From the NCBI GenBank assembly GCA_030691585.1, contig JAUYEC010000093.1:1-5262 (forward strand): a stretch of DNA of 5,262 nt, written 5' to 3'. Within the stretch, counting starts at the first letter, position 1. Each line of letters begins with the position of its first letter. The position numbers and the translations under genes were made by a program. The notes under the pieces are model-generated. The model worked only from the letters and a program-made list of their open reading frames with translations, ran no database searches and had not been told where the DNA came from. Positions 1 to 5,121 of this stretch are shown here, piece after piece. This DNA comes from Candidatus Omnitrophota bacterium. GTDB taxonomy: Bacteria; Omnitrophota; Gorgyraeia; Gygaellales; Profunditerraquicolaceae.

Positions 1-111
1 TTCAGCCTTTTAGAAAAATTAGCCGCACGCCTTGTTACCGAGGTTCCGGGTGTGGTCAGTGTTACCTATAATATCGCCACAAAACCACCGTCAACAATGG
101 AGGCAGTATAA
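1..111 (+). CDS. C-terminal fragment of an unidentified protein, faint BON-like tail
   Basis: An open frame enters from the left edge and gives 36 residues before a TAA stop at 109-111. The fragment reads FSLLEKLAARLVTEVPGV, followed by VSVTYNIATKPP and a short polar tail. An amphipathic helix followed by 'VPGVVSV' and a beta strand resembles the end of a BON domain, where a helix leads into a conserved 'GV..V' turn. It could equally be the end of another small alpha/beta domain, so this is only a resemblance. The stop lies 11 bases before the metal-binding receptor start at 123, so the two genes are probably co-transcribed. The frame is credible as coding because it runs unbroken from the edge in the same direction as its neighbours and ends just before a gene start. 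Function is not assigned. Confidence 0.5.
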   Translation, partial: FSLLEKLAARLVTEVPGVVSVTYNIATKPPSTMEAV

Positions 112-116
112 AAGAA

Positions 117-133
117 AGGAATATGCTTAGGAG
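117..133 (+). promoter_or_regulatory. Two competing ribosome binding sites for the metal receptor
   Basis: AGGA at 117-120 is only two bases from ATG 123, which is tight. AGGAG at 129-133 is four bases from a second in-frame ATG at 138 (residue 6). The first start is preferred because it supplies arginines 3 and 5 for the signal peptide n-region. The second start has the stronger Shine-Dalgarno sequence but would leave only one arginine within a hydrophobic N-terminus. The mature protein would be the same either way. Confidence 0.4.
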
Positions 134-1031
134 CAGGATGCTTTTGTTTTTGAGGATCATTGCTTTAGTGCCGTTTGTTTGGATGAGCGGTTTAAACGCG
201 GCCACAGGGGCGGAGGTAGAGGAGGCAAGAGAAATCAAAATAGTTGCTTCGTTCTATCCGGTGTATATTATGGCTAAGAACGTCGCACGCGACGTTCTGG
301 GGGCGAGCGTTGCGAATCTCACCGCTTCATTTTCCGGATGCCCGCATGATTACGCGCTTACAACCAGTGATATGAAGAAGCTGGCCGGAGCGCGGGTTTT
401 TGTGGCTAATGGCGCGGGCATGGAATCTTTTTTAGAGAGGATCGCGGAACAGTATCCCGGCCTAAAAATAATAAATACATCTGAGGGGATAGCCCTGATC
501 ACGGGCGAAGGGGATGGGGCTATTAATCCGCACGTCTGGGTCAGCATATCCGATTATATGGCCCAGGTAACAAATTTAGGTGTCACAATGGCCGAAATCG
601 ACCCAATCCACAAAGAATTATATGACAGAAATACTGCTGATTATATTGCTAAGCTTGAGGCGCTGCGTTTAAAGATGCAATTGGAATTGGCTCCTTATAA
701 AGGCAGGGAAATTGTCACTTTCCATCAGGCTTTTCCTTATTTTGCCCGGGAGTTCGGTTTAGAGATAGCCGCTGTGATTGAGAGAGAGCCGGGCAGCCAG
801 CCCAGCGCAAAGGAGATGGCGCAGACGATAAAGTTGATCAAAGACAACCGGATCACGGCATTGTTCAGCGAGCCGCAGTACTCGTCTGCCGGCGCAAAAG
901 CCATTGCCGAAGAAACAGGGACAGAAGTTTACGTGCTTGACCCGGCAGTAAGCGGGCCGGATGATGATGACGCTTACCTGAATATTATGGAGAGTAATCT
1001 GGCCGTGTTGAAGAGGGCCCTGGCGCGCTAG
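123..1031 (+). CDS. znuA: Zinc/manganese ABC transporter substrate-binding protein (ZnuA/TroA family)
   Basis: This is a periplasmic receptor that binds a divalent metal, most likely zinc, and delivers it to an ABC importer. Its 302 residues match the usual family length. Residues 1-30 form a Sec signal peptide (R3 and R5, a hydrophobic core, then NAATGA before the mature acidic N-terminus); there is no lipobox cysteine. Metal-ligand motifs occur in family order: GCPHDY with H75, INPHVW with H137, TFHQAF with H201 and VLDP with D273. A histidine at the third position is typical of zinc receptors, whereas manganese receptors usually have glutamate there. SEPQYSS (249-255) is also characteristic. 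The His-rich loop of many ZnuA proteins is absent; between H75 and H137 there is only a short GEGDGA stretch. A run of four aspartates (280-283) lies near the C-terminus. No ATPase or permease gene follows, so its partners are upstream or elsewhere. Family call is firm; metal specificity is inferred. Confidence 0.9.
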   Translation: MLRSRMLLFLRIIALVPFVWMSGLNAATGAEVEEAREIKIVASFYPVYIMAKNVARDVLGASVANLTASFSGCPHDYALTTSDMKKLAGARVFVANGAGMESFLERIAEQYPGLKIINTSEGIALITGEGDGAINPHVWVSISDYMAQVTNLGVTMAEIDPIHKELYDRNTADYIAKLEALRLKMQLELAPYKGREIVTFHQAFPYFAREFGLEIAAVIEREPGSQPSAKEMAQTIKLIKDNRITALFSEPQYSSAGAKAIAEETGTEVYVLDPAVSGPDDDDAYLNIMESNLAVLKRALAR

Positions 1032-1043
1032 CTTCAAAGATGC

Positions 1044-1072
1044 TTGCTTAAACTGTTAGGCCGTGCGATAAT
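1044..1072 (+). promoter_or_regulatory. Candidate sigma70-type promoter for the DUF3108-DUF2062-GNAT genes
   Basis: TTGCTT (1044-1049) and GATAAT (1067-1072) are separated by exactly 17 bases. The -10 matches the TATAAT consensus at five of six positions and the -35 at three of six. Transcription would start near 1079, giving a leader of about 70 bases before the ATG at 1151. It lies in the largest spacer between the metal receptor and the next gene, where a new transcription unit is plausible. This is a motif match only. Confidence 0.4.
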
Positions 1073-1132
1073 TACATGTTGCATGGCGCTTTTTTTATAA
1101 CGCGGCTTGTCGTTTTGGATAACGATGGCAGC

Positions 1133-1143
1133 AAGGAGAAGGA
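1133..1143 (+). promoter_or_regulatory. Ribosome binding site that sets the start at 1151
   Basis: The purine-rich stretch AAGGAGAAGGA precedes ATG 1151, with its nearer AAGGA (1139-1143) seven bases from the start codon. An upstream in-frame ATG at 1076 would add 25 residues but has no such site, and it would bury the signal peptide behind a polar, charged stretch. The start at 1151 is therefore preferred. Confidence 0.7.
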
Positions 1144-1150
1144 ATCTTCT

Positions 1151-1861
1151 ATGGTAAGAAGAACTAGTATGCTGATGTTTTGTCTGTGGACGGCTTTATC
1201 GTTGTGCCGCACGGCCGCGGCAGAGGTCACAGCTCCTAAGGAGCCCAATGAGGCCATCTATTACGGCGTGGAGCCGGTCGGGTCTTCGGTCTATGAGGAT
1301 TTCGGGCCGGTGGTTTATATGGGCAAGACATTGAACCTGACGGTCTTTACGACTGATGTGCTGGGCTTTAACGATACGGAGAAGATCTATAGCGATCCGG
1401 ACACCGGTTATCCCATACGCGTGGAGCGTGATGTTGCCATGTGGTTGAGTAAGGAGTATCTGACTGAAGATTACTCACTGTCCGATTGTTCTGTGGTGAT
1501 CAACAAATTCAAAGACAATAAACTGGTCCAGGAATACAGGTTTAAAGGCAGCGGCCCGCTGGATAACGCGATAATCGTGCCGTTTTCTCTGCGCAAGGCG
1601 CCTATTCTTGAGGCCGGCTGGTCAAAAAAGATCATACTTCCCGAAGAGTATATCGTGAAATTAGAGGGTACGGAGGAAGTGTCTGTGCCGGCGGGTAAAT
1701 TTAAAGCCTACCATTTTATTAGTATGCCGGAAAAATTCGAAGTCTGGATCAGCGCGGATGAACTGCGCCTGCCGGTAAAAATAAAAGGGCTCGGCGGACT
1801 GGGTTATACGCTGGAGATGAAAAAACGCGTTTCTAAAGGTGAGGTCGCTGCGGCCCAATGA
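1151..1861 (+). CDS. Exported DUF3108-like protein
   Basis: The product is 236 residues when started at the ATG that has a good ribosome binding site. Residues 1-24 are a clear Sec signal peptide: MVRR, a hydrophobic core, then TAAA before EVTAPKEP. No lipobox is seen, so the mature protein is probably soluble in the periplasm or peripheral to a membrane. The mature part looks all-beta. Its C-terminal half has the pattern I recognise from DUF3108-type proteins: a glutamate-rich strand ending in 'VSVPAGKFKAYHF' (about 177-189), then 'FEVWISADELRLPVKIKG' (196-213) and a Gly-rich turn leading to a final strand. The molecular function of this family is not established. C113 is the only cysteine in the predicted mature protein. 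The stop overlaps the next start as ATGA, which indicates coupled translation with the DUF2062 membrane protein and a possible joint envelope role. Family assignment is by eye and moderate. Confidence 0.65.
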   Translation: MVRRTSMLMFCLWTALSLCRTAAAEVTAPKEPNEAIYYGVEPVGSSVYEDFGPVVYMGKTLNLTVFTTDVLGFNDTEKIYSDPDTGYPIRVERDVAMWLSKEYLTEDYSLSDCSVVINKFKDNKLVQEYRFKGSGPLDNAIIVPFSLRKAPILEAGWSKKIILPEEYIVKLEGTEEVSVPAGKFKAYHFISMPEKFEVWISADELRLPVKIKGLGGLGYTLEMKKRVSKGEVAAAQ

Positions 1862-2328
1862 AAATCAAGCGCATCATAGCCAAAATGCTGCACATGCATA
1901 GTTCACCTCGGGAGATCGCCCTCGGTATTGCCGTCGGCGTTTTTATCGCCGTACTTCCGGTTTACGGCCTGCACACATTGCTTCTTGTGGTCCTCGCCTT
2001 GATCATCCGTCCGGCCAATAAGATAGCTATGCTCATCGGCACGAATATTTCCCTGCCGCCGACCGTACCATTTATTACCTGGTCAGGTTATGAGATCGGC
2101 AGGTTTATTTTAGATAAAAGCCTGGCGCCATTATGCTGGTCTGATTTCCGCAATATAACCTTTCAGAAAGTCACCGCCGTATATCCGGTACTTTTTTTTG
2201 GCAGCGTAATCCTGGGATGCGTTTGCGCGGTGGTTGCTTACGTTCTAACGTATTTTATCTTCAAGGCCTATAAGGAAAAAAGGGCGCATGCCGCAAGAGC
2301 CGCAAGTCAAGATAAGATCGTTCAATAA
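1858..2328 (+). CDS. DUF2062 family small membrane protein
   Basis: This is a 156-residue integral membrane protein. The N-terminus is basic (MKIKRIIAKM), followed by the hallmark of DUF2062: SPREIALGIAVGVFIAVLP (16-34), then a Tyr-Gly-Leu-His turn and a hydrophobic stretch ending in 'RPANKIAMLIGTNISLPPTVPFI' spread over 51-73. Likely membrane segments are about 19-35, 39-50, 55-75 and 110-137. The C-terminal 20 residues are charged and probably cytoplasmic. The biochemical role of DUF2062 is unknown; the domain also occurs attached to glycosyltransferases, so an envelope or polysaccharide link is possible but unproven. The start overlaps the previous stop by four bases (ATGA). The only purine-rich stretch upstream (AAAGGTGAGG, 1835-1844) is 13 bases away, so re-initiation by the upstream ribosome probably contributes. 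The end overlaps the acetyltransferase gene by 41 bases. Confidence 0.85.
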   Translation: MKIKRIIAKMLHMHSSPREIALGIAVGVFIAVLPVYGLHTLLLVVLALIIRPANKIAMLIGTNISLPPTVPFITWSGYEIGRFILDKSLAPLCWSDFRNITFQKVTAVYPVLFFGSVILGCVCAVVAYVLTYFIFKAYKEKRAHAARAASQDKIVQ

Positions 2329-2944
2329 AACCGACAGGCAGGCGGTCCGGGATATTTTTTATGCTACTGCTTTCCTGGGAGAACCGGCAGACGCTTTTTT
2401 TGACGGCAAGGAGATCATCTGCGACGCGCTGACCGCTTACTTTACCGACTATGAGCCGGAAGCCTGCTTTGTAGCCTATGCCGACGGTGTGGTTGCCGGA
2501 TGCCTGATCGGAGCTAAAAATAAAGCCGTCTGTGATAAGATCGTCAGCCAAAGGATCTTCCCCGGTTTGATCTGGAAGGCCCTGGCAAGCGGCGCATTTT
2601 TTAATTGGAAAAATATCAGGCTTATGCAAAAAATGCTTTGTGCTGCCATAAGAGGCGAATTTAAGGCGCCTGATTTTTCAACAGAATACCCGGCGACACT
2701 GCATATTAATCTTAAGAAAGAATACCGCGCTCAAGGTATTGGCGCCAGGTTGATTGGTGCGTATTGTGATTATCTAGCGAAAGAAAAAATCCCCGGGGTC
2801 TGTCTGGCTACGATGTCCGAGCGCGCCGGAGCCTTTTTTTCGGAGCAGGGCTTTGCGCTTCTGCATACAGGTATGAGGTCGTATTTCAGCCATATTCTAA
2901 AAAGGGATGTGCCGGTTTTTATTTACGGGAAAATTCTAAAATAG
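2288..2944 (+). CDS. GNAT family N-acetyltransferase
   Basis: This 218-residue protein would transfer an acyl group, usually acetyl, from acyl-CoA to an amine; its substrate cannot be read from the sequence. The N-terminus 'VKIRSFNKTDRQAVRDIF' (7-24) is the usual GNAT first strand and helix. Residues 59-75 form the strand pair 'ACFVAY..GVVAGCLIG'. The CoA-binding motif A is at 136-156: a strand with 'ATLHINLKKEYR', then R147-A-Q-G150-I-G152-A, matching R/Q-x-x-G-x-G/A. Motif B is the 'FFSEQGFALLHTG' region (183-195), and a final strand runs through 'FIYGKIL'. A longer-than-usual insert (about 80-130), rich in aromatic and basic residues, separates the early strands from motif A and may form the substrate side. 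The ATG follows AAAAAAGGG at 2276-2284. There is no alternative start for over 100 codons, so the 41-base overlap with the DUF2062 gene looks genuine. It is probably co-translated with the two genes before it. Confidence 0.85.
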   Translation: MPQEPQVKIRSFNKTDRQAVRDIFYATAFLGEPADAFFDGKEIICDALTAYFTDYEPEACFVAYADGVVAGCLIGAKNKAVCDKIVSQRIFPGLIWKALASGAFFNWKNIRLMQKMLCAAIRGEFKAPDFSTEYPATLHINLKKEYRAQGIGARLIGAYCDYLAKEKIPGVCLATMSERAGAFFSEQGFALLHTGMRSYFSHILKRDVPVFIYGKILK

Positions 2945-2953
2945 AAATAGGGA

Positions 2954-3022
2954 GGCAATAGGGGACAGCGACTTTTTTCTTGCCATTAAAATTAGGGAAA
3001 AAAGTCGCTGTCCCCTATTGCC
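2954..3022. repeat. Perfect inverted repeat, 26-base arms, 17-base loop
   Basis: The left arm (2954-2979) begins GGCAATAGGGGACAGCGAC and ends in six T and a C. The right arm (2997-3022) is its exact reverse complement. The 17 bases between (2980-2996) are AT-rich and not part of the repeat. Transcribed from either strand, this gives a 26-bp hairpin. It lacks a T-run directly after the stem on either strand, so it is not a standard intrinsic terminator. The form resembles REP/BIME elements, which in other bacteria are moved by REP-associated tyrosine transposases. Confidence 0.9.
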
Positions 3023-3034
3023 CAAGCGACGCGT

Positions 3035-3056
3035 AAAAAAGTCGCTGTCCCCTATT
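3035..3056 (-). repeat. Third copy of the TAGGGGACAGCGAC unit
   Basis: This 22-base stretch starts with six A, continues GTCGCTGTCCCC and ends TATT. It is identical to the right arm of the preceding inverted repeat over those 22 bases and has the same orientation. Twelve GC-rich bases (3023-3034) separate it from that arm. It can pair with the left arm of the first hairpin, so two alternative hairpins are possible in a transcript. Confidence 0.9.
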
Positions 3057-3062
3057 TCCCCC

Positions 3063-3091
3063 TTGATTTAAGATACGCGCGGCGTTAGAAT
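3063..3091 (+). promoter_or_regulatory. Weak candidate promoter overlapping the mlaE start
   Basis: TTGATT (3063-3068) and TAGAAT (3086-3091) are 17 bases apart and match the sigma70 consensus at four and five of six positions. Transcription would begin near 3098, beside the third candidate start codon at 3099, so a message from it would be leaderless or almost so. The absence of a Shine-Dalgarno sequence before mlaE is compatible with that. Chance matches of this quality are common, so confidence is low. Confidence 0.22.
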
Positions 3092-4226
3092 GATGCCAAT
3101 GAACACGCAAAAAATTTCATTTGATTATTCCGCGCCAAAAACACTGCTGATCAAATTAAGCGGTGATTGGCGCATTAGCGCCGGATTTCCCGAAGCAGGC
3201 CAGGTTGTTGGCCAATTTGATCTGCATAAAGAGGTTACCCGCCTTGAATTTGAGGCATCCCGGCTGGAAAAATGGGACAGCGGATTCATGTCATTTTTGT
3301 TTCATCTGTCCAGGGAATGTGAGCATAGGAGTATTTTCTTTAACCGCAGGGGGCTGCCGGATGGTGTGCGCAAGCTGTTGGATATCGCCTTAAAAGTCGC
3401 GGACGCAGAAACTGTCCTGCCGCGGCCCAGTGAGTCGCTGTTGGAGCGCATCGGGGGCAAGGCAATTGAAGTCACCGGCGGCATTCGTTTTTTGCTCGAT
3501 TTTTTAGGCGAGATCGCCGTGGGCTTCTGGCGTATGCTGCGCGGCAAATCATATTTTCGCCGTGATGAATTTTTTTATATACTACAGGCCTGCAGCGTAG
3601 GTGCCTTGCCGCTTGTTTCTTTGATCAGCATCCTGGTAGGGGTGATCCTGGCTTTTATCGGAGCCATACAGCTGCAATTATTCGGGGCGCAGATCTTTAT
3701 CGCCGATATCGTAGGCATTGCCATGGTGCGCGTGATGGGCGCTGTTATGGCAGGCATCCTTATGGCCGGCCGCACTGGGGCGTCATTTGCCGCGGAACTC
3801 GGCATTATGCAGGTCAACGAAGAAATTGACGCGCTCAAGACCCTGGGCATATCGCCGGTGGAATTCCTGGTTATCCCGCGGCTCCTGGCGTTGGTCGTTA
3901 TGATGCCGCTTCTTACTTTGTACGCGGATTTCATGGGCATACTGGGCGGCTTTGTGGTCAGTGCCGGTGTGCTGGGGCTAAACCCCACAGAATATTGGAA
4001 CCATACCCAGTCGGCAGTCAAAATCAGTAACCTTTGGGTAGGGCTGATCCATGGTTTTGTTTTTGGCATAATTATCGCCGTGGCCGGCTGCCTGCGCGGC
4101 ATTGGATGCGGCAGGAGTGCGGCGGCAGTGGGCGAGGCAACTACTTCGGCAGTGGTAGAGGCCGTCACTTGGATCGTCATAGCGACTGCGATTATCACTT
4201 TTATCTGCCAGGTCCTGGGGGTTTGA
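3090..4226 (+). CDS. mlaE: STAS-MlaE fusion: permease of an MCE lipid ABC transporter
   Basis: This is the inner-membrane permease of a Mla-type system that moves phospholipids or related lipids between membranes. It has 378 residues, against about 260 for stand-alone MlaE. The extra N-terminus (about 7-110) is a STAS-like domain: a strand 'KTLLIKLSGDWRI', then 'VTRLEFEASRLEKWDSGFMSFLF' with D63-S64 at the usual STAS loop position. A linker helix follows, and the MlaE domain begins near 160. Its signature is clear: 'AGRTGASFAAELG' (226-238), 'VNEEIDALKTLGISP' (242-256) with the E-E-I-D-A-L coupling loop, and 'VIPRLLA' (261-267). Membrane segments are about 170-195, 205-225, 262-295, 315-335 and 355-375. 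In E. coli the STAS protein MlaB is separate and binds the ATPase; here that role is probably provided in cis. ATGs at 3090, 3093 and 3099 are all possible starts and none has a clear Shine-Dalgarno sequence. The ATPase gene follows after seven bases. Confidence 0.93.
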   Translation: MMPMNTQKISFDYSAPKTLLIKLSGDWRISAGFPEAGQVVGQFDLHKEVTRLEFEASRLEKWDSGFMSFLFHLSRECEHRSIFFNRRGLPDGVRKLLDIALKVADAETVLPRPSESLLERIGGKAIEVTGGIRFLLDFLGEIAVGFWRMLRGKSYFRRDEFFYILQACSVGALPLVSLISILVGVILAFIGAIQLQLFGAQIFIADIVGIAMVRVMGAVMAGILMAGRTGASFAAELGIMQVNEEIDALKTLGISPVEFLVIPRLLALVVMMPLLTLYADFMGILGGFVVSAGVLGLNPTEYWNHTQSAVKISNLWVGLIHGFVFGIIIAVAGCLRGIGCGRSAAAVGEATTSAVVEAVTWIVIATAIITFICQVLGV

Positions 4227-4233
4227 TACTGTA

Positions 4234-4989
4234 ATGGAAAAAAAATTGCTCCCGGTAATAGAAGCGCGCGAACTTAGCCTTAACTATGACGATTATATGG
4301 TCATGCGCGGGCTTAATTTCAGGGTAAATAAAGGCGATATTTTTATTGTCATGGGAGGCAGCGGCTGCGGCAAGAGTACTTTACTTAAGGCGCTTATCGG
4401 CCTTAAGGAGCCTGACGCGGGAAAGGTGCTCTATGGCGGAAAAGATTTCTGGGCCGACCTTGTCCTGCAGAATCAGATCATGCGGGGTATCGGTGTCCTT
4501 TATCAGAGCGGCGCGCTGTGGAGCTCGTTTACGCTCGGAGAGAATGTAGCGCTTCCTTTGCAGTTGTATTCCAACCTGTCTGGTTCGCAGATCCGCGAGA
4601 TCGTAGAGCTAAAATTAGCGCTTGTGGGCCTCTCTGGTTACGCGGATTTTTATCCTGCGCAAATTAGCGGGGGCATGCGTAAGAGGGCGGGGTTGGCCCG
4701 TGCAATAGCGCTGGACCCGGAAATTATCTTTTTTGATGAGCCCTCAGCCGGGCTCGACCCGGTGAGTGCTCGGCTCCTAGATGAGTTGATCCTCCAGATA
4801 AGAGATGTGCTTGGTGCGACGATCGTGGTTGTGACACACGAGCTTCCCAGTATTTTTGCCGTGGGAAACAATTCCATATTTCTTGACGCCGAGGCAAAGA
4901 CAATGATCGCCGAAGGCAACCCTAAGGATTTGTTGACTCATTCCAGCGACCCCAGGGTGGTCCGGTTTTTGACAAGGGGCGAAAGATAG
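4234..4989 (+). CDS. mlaF: MlaF-type ATP-binding protein of the lipid transporter
   Basis: This cytoplasmic ABC ATPase drives the MlaE permease. All nucleotide-binding motifs are intact in 251 residues: Walker A GGSGCGKST (41-49, K47), Q-loop Q91 within 'VLYQSGALWSSFTLGENVALPL' (residues 88-109), signature ISGGMRKRAGLARA (144-157), Walker B IIFFDEP (164-170, D168 and E169), D-loop SAGLDP (171-176) and switch histidine H202 in THEL. The 'QSGALW.S.T..ENV..PL' stretch and GGMRKRAGLARA are characteristic of the MlaF subfamily rather than of general importers. The signature starts with I instead of the usual L, a conservative change. Seven bases separate it from the permease stop, so the two are surely co-transcribed. 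The only G-rich stretch upstream (4217-4221) is 12 bases from the ATG and is not a good Shine-Dalgarno match, so translation may depend on the upstream gene. Confidence 0.95.
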   Translation: MEKKLLPVIEARELSLNYDDYMVMRGLNFRVNKGDIFIVMGGSGCGKSTLLKALIGLKEPDAGKVLYGGKDFWADLVLQNQIMRGIGVLYQSGALWSSFTLGENVALPLQLYSNLSGSQIREIVELKLALVGLSGYADFYPAQISGGMRKRAGLARAIALDPEIIFFDEPSAGLDPVSARLLDELILQIRDVLGATIVVVTHELPSIFAVGNNSIFLDAEAKTMIAEGNPKDLLTHSSDPRVVRFLTRGER

Positions 4990-5002
4990 ACGGGCAAGGT
5001 TT

Positions 5003-5033
5003 TGTAGGGACAGGTTTTAAACCTGTCCCTACA
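5003..5033. repeat. 31-base palindrome, copy 1 (centre GTTTTAAAC)
   Basis: Two 15-base arms flank a single central T at 5018. The outer part is TGTAGGGACAG and its reverse complement CTGTCCCTACA; the centre is GTTTTAAAC. It begins 13 bases after the mlaF stop. It would form a very stable hairpin in the mlaF-mlaD transcript. A T-run occurs only at 5051-5056, 17 bases after the stem, too far for a normal intrinsic terminator. Confidence 0.93.
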
Positions 5034-5056
5034 GGAGAACAGACGGCGGATTTTTT

Positions 5057-5089
5057 CTGTAGGGACAGCATAATATGCTGTCCCTACAG
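5057..5089. repeat. 33-base palindrome, copy 2 (centre CATAATATG)
   Basis: The outer arms are the same as in copy 1, TGTAGGGACAG and CTGTCCCTACA, and are extended by one C-G pair at the ends. The central nine bases are CATAATATG instead of GTTTTAAAC, still self-complementary around a single A at 5073. The two centres are 55 bases apart. The element ends 32 bases before the MCE gene start, leaving the ribosome binding site outside the stem. Confidence 0.93.
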
Positions 5090-5107
5090 GCAGGTAACAT
5101 AGAACAT

Positions 5108-5112
5108 AGGAG
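5108..5112 (+). promoter_or_regulatory. Strong ribosome binding site of the MCE gene
   Basis: AGGAG lies nine bases before ATG 5122, near the ideal spacing. It is the best Shine-Dalgarno sequence in the lipid transport operon; mlaE has none and mlaF a poor one. Confidence 0.75.
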
Positions 5113-5121
5113 AATATCCTT

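Larger units (their letters stand above)
2944..3058. repeat. Composite palindromic repeat cassette between the GNAT and mlaE genes
   Basis: The cassette occupies nearly the whole intergenic spacer. It comprises a perfect inverted pair (2954-2979 with 2997-3022), a third copy of the unit at 3035-3056, and a short GAAATAGGG at 2944-2952 that is the exact reverse complement of CCCTATTTC at 3050-3058. The short left piece looks like the remnant of a fourth copy. The cassette would then be a nested pair of pairs, with the outer left member mostly deleted. No protein-coding content is seen. The first base of the cassette is the last base of the acetyltransferase stop codon. Confidence 0.75.

Noticed and set aside
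1067..1098. Terminator after the metal receptor gene (GGCGC followed by seven T)
   Set aside because: The bases before the T-run form at most a four-base CATG/CATG stem, too weak and AT-rich for a terminator.
1076..1150. A longer N-terminus for the DUF3108-like protein starting at ATG 1076
   Set aside because: No ribosome binding site precedes 1076. The extra 25 residues would place a polar, charged stretch before an otherwise textbook signal peptide, and ATG 1151 has a strong AAGGAGAAGGA upstream.
2954..3058. A CRISPR array
   Set aside because: Only three copies exist, one is inverted relative to the other two, and the spacers are of unequal size (17 and 12 bases). No cas gene is present.
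3575..4198. A 207-codon open frame on the minus strand inside mlaE
   Set aside because: It lies wholly within the well-supported permease gene, has low-complexity Thr/Ala/Pro/Ile composition typical of an antisense shadow, and shows no recognisable motif.
5003..5056. Intrinsic terminator after mlaF (palindrome plus T6)
   Set aside because: The T-run at 5051-5056 begins 17 bases after the stem ends, and the same operon appears to continue into the MCE gene. The palindrome may still affect transcript ends, but it is not a standard terminator.
5047..5076. Promoter for the MCE gene using the CATAAT inside palindrome copy 2
   Set aside because: No -35-like hexamer occurs at 16-18 bases upstream, and the AT-rich centre is explained by the palindrome itself.
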